Source: Diphasiastrum complanatum (lineage: Eukaryota > Streptophyta > Lycopodiopsida > Lycopodiales > Lycopodiaceae). From it: 64,000 bases of DNA. The stretch spans positions 49,416,754 through 49,480,753 of the forward strand of contig CM055097.1 in NCBI GenBank assembly GCA_029204225.1, read 5' to 3'. Of the stretch, positions 32,047-44,399 are shown piece by piece (within the stretch, counting starts at the first letter, position 1; each line of letters starts with the position of its first letter). Made by a program: the position numbers and the translations under genes. The notes beneath the pieces were generated by a model. It made no database searches and was not told the DNA's origin. It saw only the letters and a program-made list of their open reading frames with translations.

Positions 32047-34017
32047 ATGTATGAAGATGAAGATGCTGAGAAGATAGACACATCCAGTAGGAAAAATGGT
32101 ATAGTGAGGATACCACCTGATGATGATCCATTCATTGACCTTCCGAGTGATGAACATGAGGATACATCTCAAGATATTACTACTCAACCTCAAGAAACAG
32201 GTTGGAGAGGTAGGGACAAACCTTTTGGTGCAAGAAGGATTGAAATTGCAGGTGACAAACGCAAGGAGAAGGATTTACCGTGGGATACATTTTCACCAGG
32301 AAGCCGATCACTTGACAGAAAGCTCCCTAAGTGGTTTGAGAGATTGATGGAGAGCCACGATATAGATGACTTTCCAGGATCATCTAGCCAGGGAGAGCTA
32401 CGAAGATCAACAAGAGAGAAGACACTACCTGAAAGGTATGAAGCAAATTATGCTCTCTTATCTAGCATTATTCAAAGCAAAGAACCTTCGACTTATGGTG
32501 AAGCGAAGGATGATGGCATTTGGGTCAAGGCCATGGGAGAGGAGATGGAGTCAATTGCTAAGCATAGCACATGGGACTTAGTAGAACCACCAGTTGGCAA
32601 GAAACCCATTGGTTGCAAATGGATATACAAGACTAAGTACCATGCAGATGGAAGTATAGCAAAGCACAAGGCAATATTGGTGATCAAAGGGTACGCACAA
32701 AGTAAAGGCATCGACTATGAGGAGACCTTTGCGCCGGTTTGTAAGTGGAATACTCTACGTCTACTTGTTGCTTTAGCTTCACATTTTGGTTGGCCTTTGC
32801 ATCAGATGGATGTGAAATCTGCTTTTCTAAATGGTGAGTTAGAAGAAGAAGTGTTCATGGATCAACCTGAAGGCTTTGTAGCGAAGGGACAGGAAAATAA
32901 AGTATGTCGCTTGAAGAAAGCACCTTATGGTCTTAAACAAGCACCACATGCGTGGTATAGCAGGATTGATGCCTACTTTTATTCAAAGGGGATGGTGAGA
33001 GCACATTCTGATCCAAATTTATATGTCTTATGCTTTGATGGTATGGTTGCTTTGATTGCTCTTTATGTTGATGACTTGATTATTATGGGAAATAATCAAG
33101 AAATGATAGACATGATCAAGAAAGACCTCATGGAACAATTTGAGATGACGGATCTCAGCCTGATGCATTACTGCCTTGGAGTAGAAGTGTGGCAAAAAGG
33201 ACATGAAGTGGGTTTAACACAGGTGAAGTATGTCAAAGAGTTACTACACAGGTTTAGGTTGCAGGATTGCAAACCAGTAAACACTCCTATTGAACCAGGT
33301 AAAGGGCTTTCTAAGCTTGATGAATCACAGTCATTTGATGCTACACTATATAGACAGTTAGTAGGGAGCTTGATTTACCTTACCACAGCTAGACCAGATA
33401 TATGCTATGATGTTGGCATTGTAAGTCAGTTTATGGCAGCACCTACGGAAACGCATTGGAAAGCAGCTAAACGCATTTTGCGTTATGTGATAGGCACTTC
33501 AGAGTATGGCTTGATTTACAGGAAGCATGATGGTTTACCTGAGTTGTGTGGCTATGTGGATGCGGACTGGGGAGGTGACTATGATGATCATAGATCCACC
33601 ACATGATATGTATTCCAGTTTTGTGGTAATTGATTTTTCTGGTCTAGTAAGAAACAAAGTACAATTGTTCTTTCCACCACAGAAGCAGAGTATAAGGCAA
33701 TGTGTAGTGCTACACAAGAAGCTATATGGTTGAGACAAATCTTGGAAGAAATTGGCATGAAGCAGAAAAATTCCACGACTTTACATAGCGACAGTCAGAG
33801 TGGCATTCAGCTAGCAAAGAATCCAGTGTTCCATGCGAGAACTAAACACATTGAGATTCAATATCACTTCATACGTGAGACGCTGTCAAGTCGTGAAATT
33901 CATGTTGTTCATTGTAGCACAGAAGAACAACTAGCTGATATTTTCACTAAGCCACTTACTGGAGAAAAGTTTGATAAGTCTAGATCAAAACTTTCTGTAC
34001 TTAAAGTTTGTTGACTT
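32047..34017 (+). pseudogene. copia reverse transcriptase and RNase H
   Basis: A 519-codon open stretch (to 33606) covers the integrase-RT linker, RT N-terminus (WVKAMGEEMESIAKHSTWDLV, GCKWIYKTKYHADG), the QMDVKSAFLNGELEEEVFM motif, YGLKQAPHAWYSRID, the catalytic ALYVDDLII, and LVGSLIYLTTARPDI. The RNase H core begins at GYVDADWGGDYDDHRSTT. Two TGA codons follow (33604 and about 33631), then the same frame continues through LSTTEAEYKA, HSDSQSGIQLAKNP, KHIEIQYHFIRE and LADIFTKPL to the terminal TGA at 34015. This is the best-preserved pol in the window. Confidence 0.92.
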
Positions 34018-34053
34018 TAAAGCTATGTATATGACTGTATAAAAAGTGACTCT

Positions 34054-34067
34054 ACTTTAAGGGAGAG
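34054..34067 (+). other. polypurine tract
   Basis: TTTAAGGGAGAG directly precedes the 3' LTR, as expected for the plus-strand primer of reverse transcription. Confidence 0.8.
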
Positions 34068-34342
34068 AGTTAGAATTAAAGTTAGAATCACTGTGTTACT
34101 GTACTGTGGGTCCTATCAGTGGATAAGATCAATTGGCCTCGCCACGAGGCAAGTCGACGGGACACGCGTCCTGCCAACGGCAACCTGGGTCATGCATGGG
34201 TTGCCTGAGTGAACAACTATATGTACAGTGTAATTTCATTTTGAGAAATACAATTGCTATGTGAGCTTGTTGAGGAGAGTGATTTTCTGTCTGTGTTACT
34301 GTGTAGCATGATCTGTGTTCCTGTGCAAAGCAAATTCTAAGT
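34068..34342 (+). repeat. 3' LTR of the complete copia element
   Basis: 275 bp, about 96 percent identical to 28322-28597 by eye, ending AATTCTAAGT and followed by the duplicated target GTTTC. Confidence 0.92.
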
Positions 34343-34347
34343 GTTTC

Positions 34348-35390
34348 GTCTCCTGCTCTCCCCACTCTCATTTCTACCGTCACTGTTCCACTCACCTCCG
34401 TTGTCATCCCCATAGTTACACCTCTTTCCACCACCATTGTTTCTTCGCCAATCACCACCATCTCTATTACTACACTCGTTCAGCCACCCCTCGTAACTCT
34501 ACCACCATCGGCCAGTTGGGATACTCAGACACTAGGTTGCTAGACCGCCTTAACGGGCCTCTAGAATCAACTTTACCAGATGCTCTCTGAAAGAGCTATT
34601 GAGAAATCTCACAGCCAAGTGGCGGCGGGGCAAACGCTGCAGGCCTTGACTGCTGACCAAGTTGCGCAGTTGAATAAAGAGAGAGAAAAAGAGAGGAAAG
34701 AGAGCCAAGAGCTGGTCCATCAATTGACCGAGCAGCTCAAGAAAGCAGAGCAAGCAGCTCAACAACAACAACAACATATGGACAATCTCAAGTCCTAGAT
34801 CTTCCAAGAGAAGACCGCCCGACAAACTTATCAATCTGACCGCCAGCATCTCGTCCTCAAACAAATAGTGTTGGAACAAGAATGTGAATCTCTTCGAGCC
34901 TTAGAGAGATCGCTCAAGGATTAGTCTGCCAATTGGAGCGTAATGTCTCAAAGGAGCAAACTGAGAATCAGTGGGCCCAGACCAACTTCCAGACTCAACA
35001 GGCAGCCCTAAAAATGAAAGTTCAGCAAGCAAACCAGCAGGTGCAGGCCTTCTAGGCTGTCCTAGATCAAATGGTAGTCGTGACAGAAGATGAATCGTCG
35101 GTCGCTCACAAGTTGCAGAGGAAGTGCACCAAATATTACAAGGACCATTATGGTCGCGTGCTGTAAACATACCAAGATCAACGAAAGCTTCATGATGCTA
35201 AGCTCTGCACCAAGGATACTGAGCTGGCAACACTATGTGCCATGCTCCAAGAAGATGAGCAAGCGCTCCAGGTAGCAGAAGGCCAACTAAGGATCCTCAA
35301 GAAGCAGTTCAACGCCGTTCTAGAGTTCTCCACTGCTCTAGATGATAATTTACCTTTTATTTTCTTGATTCCTCAGGATCTAACTTTCTA
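34348..35390 (+). pseudogene. continuation of the interrupted frame and a Gln/Glu-rich coiled coil
   Basis: 34348-34540 is the second half of the Pro/Ser/Thr-rich frame cut by the copia. From 34580 an open frame (MLSERAIEKSH, LTADQVAQLNKEREKERKE, LVHQLTEQLKKAEQAAQQQQQ) is a strong coiled-coil candidate. With frame changes and stops it continues to about 35390 (VLEQECESLRALERSLKD). A low-complexity N-terminus followed by a coiled coil recalls gag-like proteins of some plant elements, but no zinc knuckle or protease follows in frame. I do not recognise the family. Confidence 0.5.
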
Positions 35391-35407
35391 GCCTGAAAAG
35401 TTAAGAC

Positions 35408-36735
35408 ATCGTTGATAATCAAGGGCGAAGGATTATTCTCCTGGGTGGATGGCACAGAGGAGATGCCTACAACATCAGGCAAGGAGCTATGTGAGTGGAG
35501 GGAGAAAAACGATAAGGCAGTAGTCTTGCTATCATCTTCCATCGAAGATAGTCTCACACTTCACCTAGCTACACTCTCCAAAGCTAAGGAGATGTGGGAT
35601 GCATTGCTCACAAGATTTCAAACAAAATCAAGAAGTCAAATCATGATGCTGGAAGATCAGTTGACGAATCTACAGTGGGATGGAAAAGACCTCACTTCCT
35701 TCGTAAGAAAGATGAAGGATCTATTCCTGTCACTACATAACTCTAGAGTAGAGAATGCAGTGTCAGTTGAGAAGCAGCTCACCTACCTGTTGAGAGCCTT
35801 ACCCAGATCATTCCAGACAACGAGAACCCTGCTCACGAAAGATCCTGCCATGAACCTCAAAAAGGCGATTGTCGAGATTCAAGAGGAAGTCGAGGCCAGA
35901 GAACAACTTGATCACAAGGATGGTTCTGACCAGGCCCTCTATGGCAAGAAAAAAAAAATCTAAGAAACAAGTTAAGCCTAAGAGGGAGTCGAATCAGAGG
36001 TAGAATCGTGATCAGCAAGCATAGGGGACCAGCAAAGGCAACTGGAAGAGCAAAGAGAGGTCCAAACAACAAGGTGCAGACGAGAAGACTTGTGTGAGAT
36101 GTAGAAGAAACGGGCATACAGTAGATGCTTGCTGGCTCAATCCCAAGATTGAGTGTATTCACTACCACAAGAAGGGTCACACAGCTGTGGATTGTCGCCA
36201 GAACCTGAGAAACAAAGCAGCACATAACAGACAGGAGAACAGCAACAGTTCATCCTATGTCGAGGAGCTCGAGAGCTCAAAGATGGGCAAAGAAAGAACG
36301 AACAGAAACTATTCAACCGCCTACATCTGTGAAGACGTGTGTGTAGCATCAACATCTGACACACATGAGGTGATCCTAGATTCAGGAGCCACCTCACACT
36401 TTGTGACATCAAGACGAATAATGTTTGATTTTAGAAGTGCAGATCCTTCAAGATTCATAGTTCTTGGAGATGGATCTAGACATCAAGTGAACGGTATTGG
36501 TTCACTATGGCTCAACACCAACGACAAAGACAGACGGCTCGAAGACGTTCTGTTCGTGCCTACTCTGCAACAAGATTTGCTTTATGTAGCAAGAATAGCA
36601 GATTCAGGGATGCGTGTGATGTTTTCTGACAAAGCATGCAACGTAATTGATGCCAGTACCAGTACAAATGAACTCATCCCAGATGGATGTACATATTTGT
36701 CTCCAAACAATGTAACTATTTATTTACCCTCCTGA
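35408..36735 (+). pseudogene. copia gag and protease, two zinc knuckles
   Basis: Starts without its N-terminus (IIKGEGLFSWVDG). 35412-35963 carries the gag core (LATLSKAKEMWDALLTRFQ, LEDQLTNLQWDGKDLTSFV, LTYLLRALPRSFQTTRT). After a stop near 35960 and a Lys-rich region come two tandem knuckles: CVRCRRNGHTVDAC (intact CCHC) and CIHYHKKGHTAVDC, in which Tyr replaces the second Cys. The protease follows with VILDSGATSHFVTS and LEDVLFVPTLQQDLL, open to 36735. There is no integrase or RT: the text changes to minus-strand gypsy at 36720. The sequence differs from the other gags here, so it is a separate lineage. Confidence 0.85.
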
Positions 36736-37920
36736 AAAAAGAGAACACGCTTCTCAAAATCTATCTCAGGGTGCTTATTAAATAACCACTCGTATCCTGG
36801 AATTATGTTTGTATGTGCTAAATCTAAAACATGAAAATCTATTAACTCTCTATGATCTTGGATCCAAACTGGAAGTCTTGGAACTTTAACATCCCACGTC
36901 TCCAACTCCACACCTGAAGCTAGATATACTCAATATCTATGATTACTGGCTTCAGTTTTCAGGCCGAGTTTCTGCACAAGACCAGAGTTAATGAGATTAT
37001 GAGTAGATCCACTGTCCATTAAAATACTAACTTCATGTCCATCAACAGTGTCTTTTAAACAAAATAAATCATTTGGCAAGTATGAAGTAGTACTAAAAGA
37101 ACAATCACACTCACAGTTAACCTTATTAATTTACAACTTAAGATTTTCTTTACCTAACATCTCAATCACTTGAGCTACGTCTTTCTTTCGTTCTGGGCAA
37201 AATTTCATAACATGTCCAGGCTTATACAATGAAAACACACATTGTTCCTTCTAGCCTTTTTTTGGGACAGATGTTTCTTTTGTCTAAACTCAGATGCAGC
37301 TTGATCCAGTTCGTCGAAATACTTGGATTTCTTATTCCCACGAACTCTTTTTTTTTCTTTCTTCTGGCTGGGTCCGGATGATCTAGATGGATTAGCCTGT
37401 AATTGCTTCATGGATGCCACCACTGTGGAATCATACGCTTTCACAACTCGTACGACATCATCGAAAGTTTGAAGCACATTACTCTTGCACTCATTCTGAT
37501 ATCTGCAGGTAGACCTAGGATAAACTGCCACAGTGCCAATTTTGCATTGAATGAGAGAACTTTATTCCATAAATCCATAAAATCTTGCAGGTACGAGTCC
37601 AATTTTTGAGTACCCACTTTGTAGTTAACAAATCTTTGGTAGAAATTCGAGTCGTCTACAACCACAATGACTTTCTGAACACTTCCATAAACTCATCCCA
37701 TGTGGTAGGTTTTGGTTGCAAATTACGCCACCACGACGAAGCTTTACACACGGAAGAACAGAATAACACTTAGTCTTTTTTTCTTCAGGAATTCCGTGTA
37801 GATTAAAATAATCGGTCCACTTGGTTAGTCAGTCATCTACAACTTCAGATTTTTTCTCTTTCTTCTCTCCCGAAAAAGGTTCAAGCTGAAAGCCCAAATT
37901 TGGTGCGGATAAAGTTTTCA
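36720..37920 (-). pseudogene. gypsy gag and retropepsin fragment
   Basis: Reading down from 37920: gag core (WDEFMEVF, FYQRFVNYKVGTQKLDSYLQDF, LWQFILGLPADIRM), Lys-rich tail, a broken zinc knuckle (CFHC, then lost), then near 37060 the aspartic protease motif ILMDSGSTHNLINSGLV. The end is FHVLDLAHTNIIPGYEWLFNKHPEIDFEKR (36911-36720), typical of the Ty3/gypsy protease-RT boundary (GxxWL). Frameshifts at about 37440 and 37680. RT and integrase are absent. The element's leader and LTR lie to the right (37921-40695). Confidence 0.8.
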
Positions 37921-39487
37921 CTTAATTTAATGGTACTTCTATTTGTTGATCCCTTCAAGTGTTCCTATTGTTTATTTCATTAAGCACTTGGCTTAACGAC
38001 TGACAAATTTAAAATTAGGTAGGCATTGGCACCTGACCATCAAGAGCTGCATTTGCATTATCATCTACCATATTGATTTCCTGACATGCAAAATTAGCTT
38101 AATTAGTCAAGATCCAATCATCAACTAATGAGTGAAAAGTTTAGAACCTTCATGATTGGCCGATATTACTCAGCAAGGTCTTTCACTGATCTAAGCAAAT
38201 TTTATCAAATCAATATTAGACTGATTTAAACAACAACAACTTTTAGGACCAAAACTAAAAATTTACGAAAAACTAGGATTTTCAAAATTCGTTCAAAATG
38301 GACCAACTGTGAAAATCGATTAAGAAGATCGATTTATCATATTCACATGCACCATCACAAATCAAAGGCATTTCAAAACATCCTGCATGCGTCTAACTTG
38401 ACATGCACTGATTTTTTCAAAGAAATGAATTTTTTTTCGTAAATAGCCTAGTTACTAGGAATTTTGTTTTTTGATCTAGAATTTTTAAAAATAGCTTCAT
38501 GCAAGAAATCTACTGATCAATCTATTGATTACGCATGCAACATGCATCCAAGCATGTTTCTAACAGGTCCAACAGACAATCATAAGCTTAGATCATGCAA
38601 AAAGTGCATTTTTGGCCACCTTCAACAAGCAAAATTTTAACATGATGGTGTCTATGCTCACCTATCCAAATTGGATGCATGATGGCTCAAATCAAAGGAA
38701 GTCTATCATGTCTTTAAGCTTGTAATGAGAACCAACAGGCTCAGACCCCCATTTGATAGGTTTTCATGTCCAAAAATCACCAAAATACCCTATTTTTTGA
38801 TGTTCTGAGCCTCCTAATGGTGTCCAATCCTAACCAAACTTCATGAAAGTTTTAGTACAGCTTCATTTCATCTTTGAAAACGTGCTTACCAGCTATTGGC
38901 TAAAATTTCTGAGATCTACCACAAAATTAGTCCAAAAATAATAATAAAAACCATGTTTTTTGACCAATTTTGACCAAAATTTGTGGGATAAATCCACAAA
39001 TAAGTGCAATCTGATCCTAATCCCTGTAAATCCATTACATGCAAGCAATAAAAGTTCTTATTTTAGTTAAATATGGAATCTATAGCCCATTTCTAGTCCA
39101 AAAACCCCAAAGTTTGGTCCAAGATCACTATCTAATCATCCTTTTGACTATTCAAACATCATGCAATCATTAGATTCAATCATTAATGATTGTAAAATAG
39201 TAAGTACAATCTTGGAAATGTACTACATCAATACCTATGATCTAAACAAAAACCATAAATTTCAGGTGAAAAATTCACTAAAACTATAAAAAAATCCTAT
39301 GATTCTATCAAAATTCATGAAGCAAATCCACAATTATGATCTTTAGGCAGAAAGTACACCAAGGATCTAAGAATCCACCTACTTGGAAAAGAATTCCACC
39401 ACCTGGAGAAATAAGCAAAGAGATACACCAAAAGAACTACAAAAATCCAAGATCCTCAAGCCCTACCTCCTGGTTGATGTGATCCAA
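37921..39487 (-). other. gypsy 5' leader (minus orientation)
   Basis: 1.5 kb of AT-rich, repeat-poor sequence between gag and the primer site. No reading frame of interest on either strand. Confidence 0.55.
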
Positions 39488-39499
39488 GCTCTAATACCA
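39488..39499 (-). other. primer-binding site of the minus gypsy element
   Basis: On the minus strand TGGTATTAGAGC, one mismatch from the initiator-Met site, followed by TTGGATCAC. It lies next to the LTR end. Confidence 0.75.
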
Positions 39500-39848
39500 C
39501 TATAACGATTGCCAAGTGAAGATCTTCAAGAATCCTATCACATGCAAACCAGAAGGACACTTGTGGAGCATAGACCACCCAACCAACATGAAGAGGCTAT
39601 TCAATAACCCTAACCCTTCACCCCCAAGCCATAGTGAATGAATACAAGAGAGGAGAGGAAACCTGGCTCAAGAATCTAAAATTCCAATAGGGAGATGGGC
39701 AAGTTTCCATGGTATGTATTCTCTCCAAGAGGGACGAATATTTTTCTTAGGATCCCCATGCAACCTATATTAAGTTGTTGACCTCCTATTCTTGCATTAA
39801 AGCAGTCATTCACAATGCAATTGCTATGTCCAATTATAAGTCTGGGCC

Positions 39849-40555
39849 TGTCATAAAACATGGGGAAGACTGGCAGGGAAAGCTTGAGAGTAGGCATGTA
39901 GGAACGGAAGCTCAACAGTTAGCAGCAGAAATATTCAAGATGAATCATTCATACAAAATTGCACAAATGAACAAGTAAACACTTACATTGCTTGATTTAG
40001 CTAGTAGTATATATTCAGAAGTGTTTTCAAAAAATATCTTACAAGCATTGAATGCTATTTATGCTAGTCTTTGTATATGTACAAAGTGAGTAACCGCCCT
40101 TGGGATATTTTAGCGGTCCAACTGTTTTTAGGGTTGATGATAAGTTGGCGACGTCGGTCTGCCACTGTTGGAAAAATCCGAAAAATGCGAAGGTGCCCTT
40201 GAACAGAGAAAGCATGTAAATCTCGAAGGTGCCTTTAAAGCGAAGGCAGAGAAATGCGAAAAACCCGACAGTGCCTTTAAATTGAAAATTGGTCACAGTG
40301 TTGCATTTTTCCGAAGGTGCGAAAAATGCGAAAAACCCGACAGTGCCTTTTTCCCGCTAGTGTCGCTTTTTCTTGACAATGTCGCTTTTTTCCGACAGTG
40401 CGAAAAAGACGAAGGTGCTTTAAAACGAAAATGGTTTAAGGAAAAACAAAGTTTGGAAAAATGCGAAGGTTCGAAATATGTTGTCGACCTTCGGCTATTT
40501 TCAGGATGCTCATTACTTGAACGATTTGTTAAGGTTGAGCATAAGAAATCTAATA
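39849..40555 (+). mobile_element. 707-bp insertion, probable solo LTR
   Basis: Flanked by a perfect 5-bp duplication GGGCC (39844-39848 and 40556-40560), and absent from the homologous LTR at 61292-61768. It starts TGTCATAAAAC and ends AAATCTAATA, so TG...TA rather than TG...CA. It has a TATA-like AGTATATATTC near 40007. The right half carries the GAAGGTGCC motif array. No coding domain was identified. Confidence 0.8.
40180..40480 (+). repeat. GAAGGTGCC / GCGAAAAA motif array
   Basis: Imperfect short units (TGCGAAGGTGCCCTTGAA, CTCGAAGGTGCCTTTAAA, CCGACAGTGCCTTT and CCGACAGTGCGAAAAA) fill 300 bp. One 27-bp block is repeated exactly 72 bp apart (40252-40278 and 40324-40350). Related to 24480-24870. 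Confidence 0.8.
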
Positions 40556-40724
40556 GGGCCCTCATATGATTATTACTTACTTTATACGACCACGTCCGGA
40601 ATGACATAGCATAACTAATAACCACATACAACTGGAGTGACCAACTATCCACGTCAGGAATTATTCTGATTCCCTTATATAGGACGGACATAACAACAAA
40701 ACACTTATTCATTGCACAAAAGAG

Positions 40725-41012
40725 ATGATATGGATCAAGAGGATGATCAAGGATCTTCACTTGCTAGATTCTTTAGAGAGCCCAATCATCCAATCAGCCC
40801 AAAAGTTGGCAAGCAATCCTGTATTTCATGCTAGGAGCAAGCATATTGAGGTGTCATATCACTTTGTGAGGGAGCAAGTCATGGCAAATGAGGTGGAGCT
40901 TCAACATGTACCGTCAAAGGAATGTGTAGCTGATATCTTCACCAAAGCATTGGGAAAATACTTGTTTAAAAGCATAGGACTTCACTTGGAGTATTCTCAA
41001 AGTCTATGCTAA
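40725..41012 (+). pseudogene. copia RNase H tail
   Basis: ASNPVFHARSKHIEVSYHFV, ELQHVPSKECVADIFTKALG and LGLHLEYS are the last part of copia RNase H. It is open for 95 codons and followed by the polypurine tract GAAGAGGGAG (41021-41030). The catalytic upstream half is missing. Confidence 0.85.
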
Positions 41013-41030
41013 AACTAGTTGAAGAGGGAG

Positions 41031-41490
41031 TGTGAGAAATTGTCAACTAGTTTGCTATTTTGGACATATTTGTTTATTTGGCAATTGAGGCCAATTTTCA
41101 TATTAGACTTAGAGTTTGACTTTTCAAAGTTATATTAGTCTAAAAGCATTTGAATTACCACTTTTGGAAATTGAGAGAAATAGTAGGAGGTCGAGATTGA
41201 TAGATTCAAATTTGAATGTTGGAGACATTGAATCTTGTCCACATTAATAGTAGGGTTTTTATTATGGAGGGAAACCAAACTCATTAATGATGCGTGGACC
41301 TGTTATAAAAGGATGTAAACTCGTGGGAGAAAGAATTCTTCTCTCTCTCATCTCATTTCATGCTTATACATGAGTTCTCTTGGGCTCATCTATCCATTGG
41401 TGCACTATTTTGATGATATCTTGCATCTTGTGTGTAGAATGCTCATATTTTGCTATATTCGGATCCACATGTGTGAAATACAGTAGGTTA
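41031..41490 (+). repeat. 3' LTR following the RNase H tail
   Basis: TGTGAGAAATTGTCAACTAG begins right after the polypurine tract, and a TATA-like TTATAAAAGG occurs near 41303. The first 100 bp match the reverse complement of 43817-43918. The right end is estimated only. Confidence 0.6.
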
Positions 41491-43296
<1,806 letters not shown>

Positions 43297-43808
43297 CTTT
43301 TCACTATCCATTTCACCATAGGCTAAACTGGCTCATTCCCCCAACTCGGCCCACTACTACCAAAAATCCAGTAACTTATTTATTATGAAACAAAGCTCTT
43401 TCCCCCACATACTCGAACTTCCACAGGTCAAGAATTGTCCATAATGATCTTATGATCTTGATCCATGATTTCAACTACCAAACACACCAAAAACTGGATG
43501 CATGCATGCATTGAGTCCTTCTAAACTTTTGCATGTGTGCATTACTATGACGATTGACTTTGCATGTAACTGTAGTTTGCTTATTTCCAGTTGCATGTCA
43601 AGTTTCTAGAATTATTCATCATTGCATGTTGAAAGAATTAAGTTTTATGAGGAAAATCCTATGCTTTTGATAAGCTAGTTTTGGAAACAAGTCCATTGAA
43701 AGGAACCAAGTTCATGTTCCACTTTTTATGATCCTTTTTGGGAATCCAATGTATATGTAATTGGCAAAGGCCAATTCGTTTTGTGTAATAAAAAGATATC
43801 CTTCAAGA

Positions 43809-43828
43809 GGGGGGGGGGGGGGAGGGGG
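43809..43828 (+). repeat. poly-G tract
   Basis: G14-A-G5 run at the cut end of an LTR fragment. G runs of this length are rare in plant DNA and prone to sequencing error. Confidence 0.9.
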
Positions 43829-43918
43829 TCCCAAAAGTTTATCTCTAAGTCTAAAATGAGTTTTGGCCTCAATTCGCAATTTACCAAAATATGATTAAAC
43901 TTGTTGAAATCTCTCACA
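43829..43918 (-). repeat. copia LTR fragment, minus orientation
   Basis: On the minus strand TGTGAGAGATTTC begins after polypurine GAAGAGGGAG (43919-43928). It aligns with the first 100 bp of 41031-41490 (GGCAATTGAGGCCAA/GCGAATTGAGGCCAA and ATTAGACTTAGAG). It breaks off at the poly-G run. Confidence 0.75.
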
Positions 43919-44399
43919 CTCCCTCTTCAACTAGATTTGGCATAGTTTTAACCATACTACTTTGATCCAACTTTAGAATGATCTCCATCCTAAGTATAGA
44001 TCTCCTTTCTAAGGTTCTAAATTATCTTTCATAATTGGTATAGAGAATAGTGTCCAAATTGGATGTTTCACTATCTCTTACATCAATTTTACACATCAAG
44101 ATATAACTAGAACATGAAGAACCAAATAGAATGTGAATGCAATGATTCCTCCGTGCTTCAAACTTTGAAATATCTAGAAAATTACAGCAACCAAAACAAT
44201 AAATGTGAGTGATGACCACTTGCTTGCTTGTCTCCTCCAACTTTGTCCTTTCTTGATATGTCTACACCATAAAACTCCATGAATGAGCCGGGACATGGAC
44301 GTAACATAATCTTCCATGAACGAAAGACTTTCAAATTTGATGGAGCATCCTCGAGCCAAATTGATAAAGCATTTTCGAATCCACACCATATTTATGCTA

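Larger units (their letters stand above)
28322..34342 (+). mobile_element. complete copia LTR retrotransposon, 6.0 kb
   Basis: Two LTRs (28322-28597, 34068-34342) bound a leader, gag, protease, integrase, RT and RNase H in copia order. A primer-binding site directly follows the 5' LTR and a purine-rich tract precedes the 3' LTR. The 5-bp direct duplication GTTTC flanks it (28317-28321, 34343-34347). By eye the LTRs differ at about 10 substitutions and one indel in 276 bp. That is roughly 4 percent, so insertion is not very recent. The coding part has one gag stop, about four frameshifts and two stops in RNase H, so it could not move on its own. Confidence 0.95.
39500..40695 (-). repeat. gypsy 5' LTR split by an insertion
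   Basis: The two parts (39500-39848 and 40556-40695) together align with the plus-strand LTR at 61292-61768. Shared text includes ATTCTCTCC, CCTCTTCATGTTGGTTGGGTGG, GTGTCCTT.TGGTTTGCATGT and TCTTGAAGATCTTCAC. The outer end reads TGTTATGTCC on the minus strand. Without the insertion it would be about 483 bp, against about 477 bp for the other copy. Confidence 0.85.

Noticed and set aside
40168-40569. 133-codon frame with recurring KCEKPDSAF as a candidate repeat protein
   Set aside because: Lies entirely in the motif array of a probable solo LTR, and the opposite strand is open too; kept only as a finding about the array.
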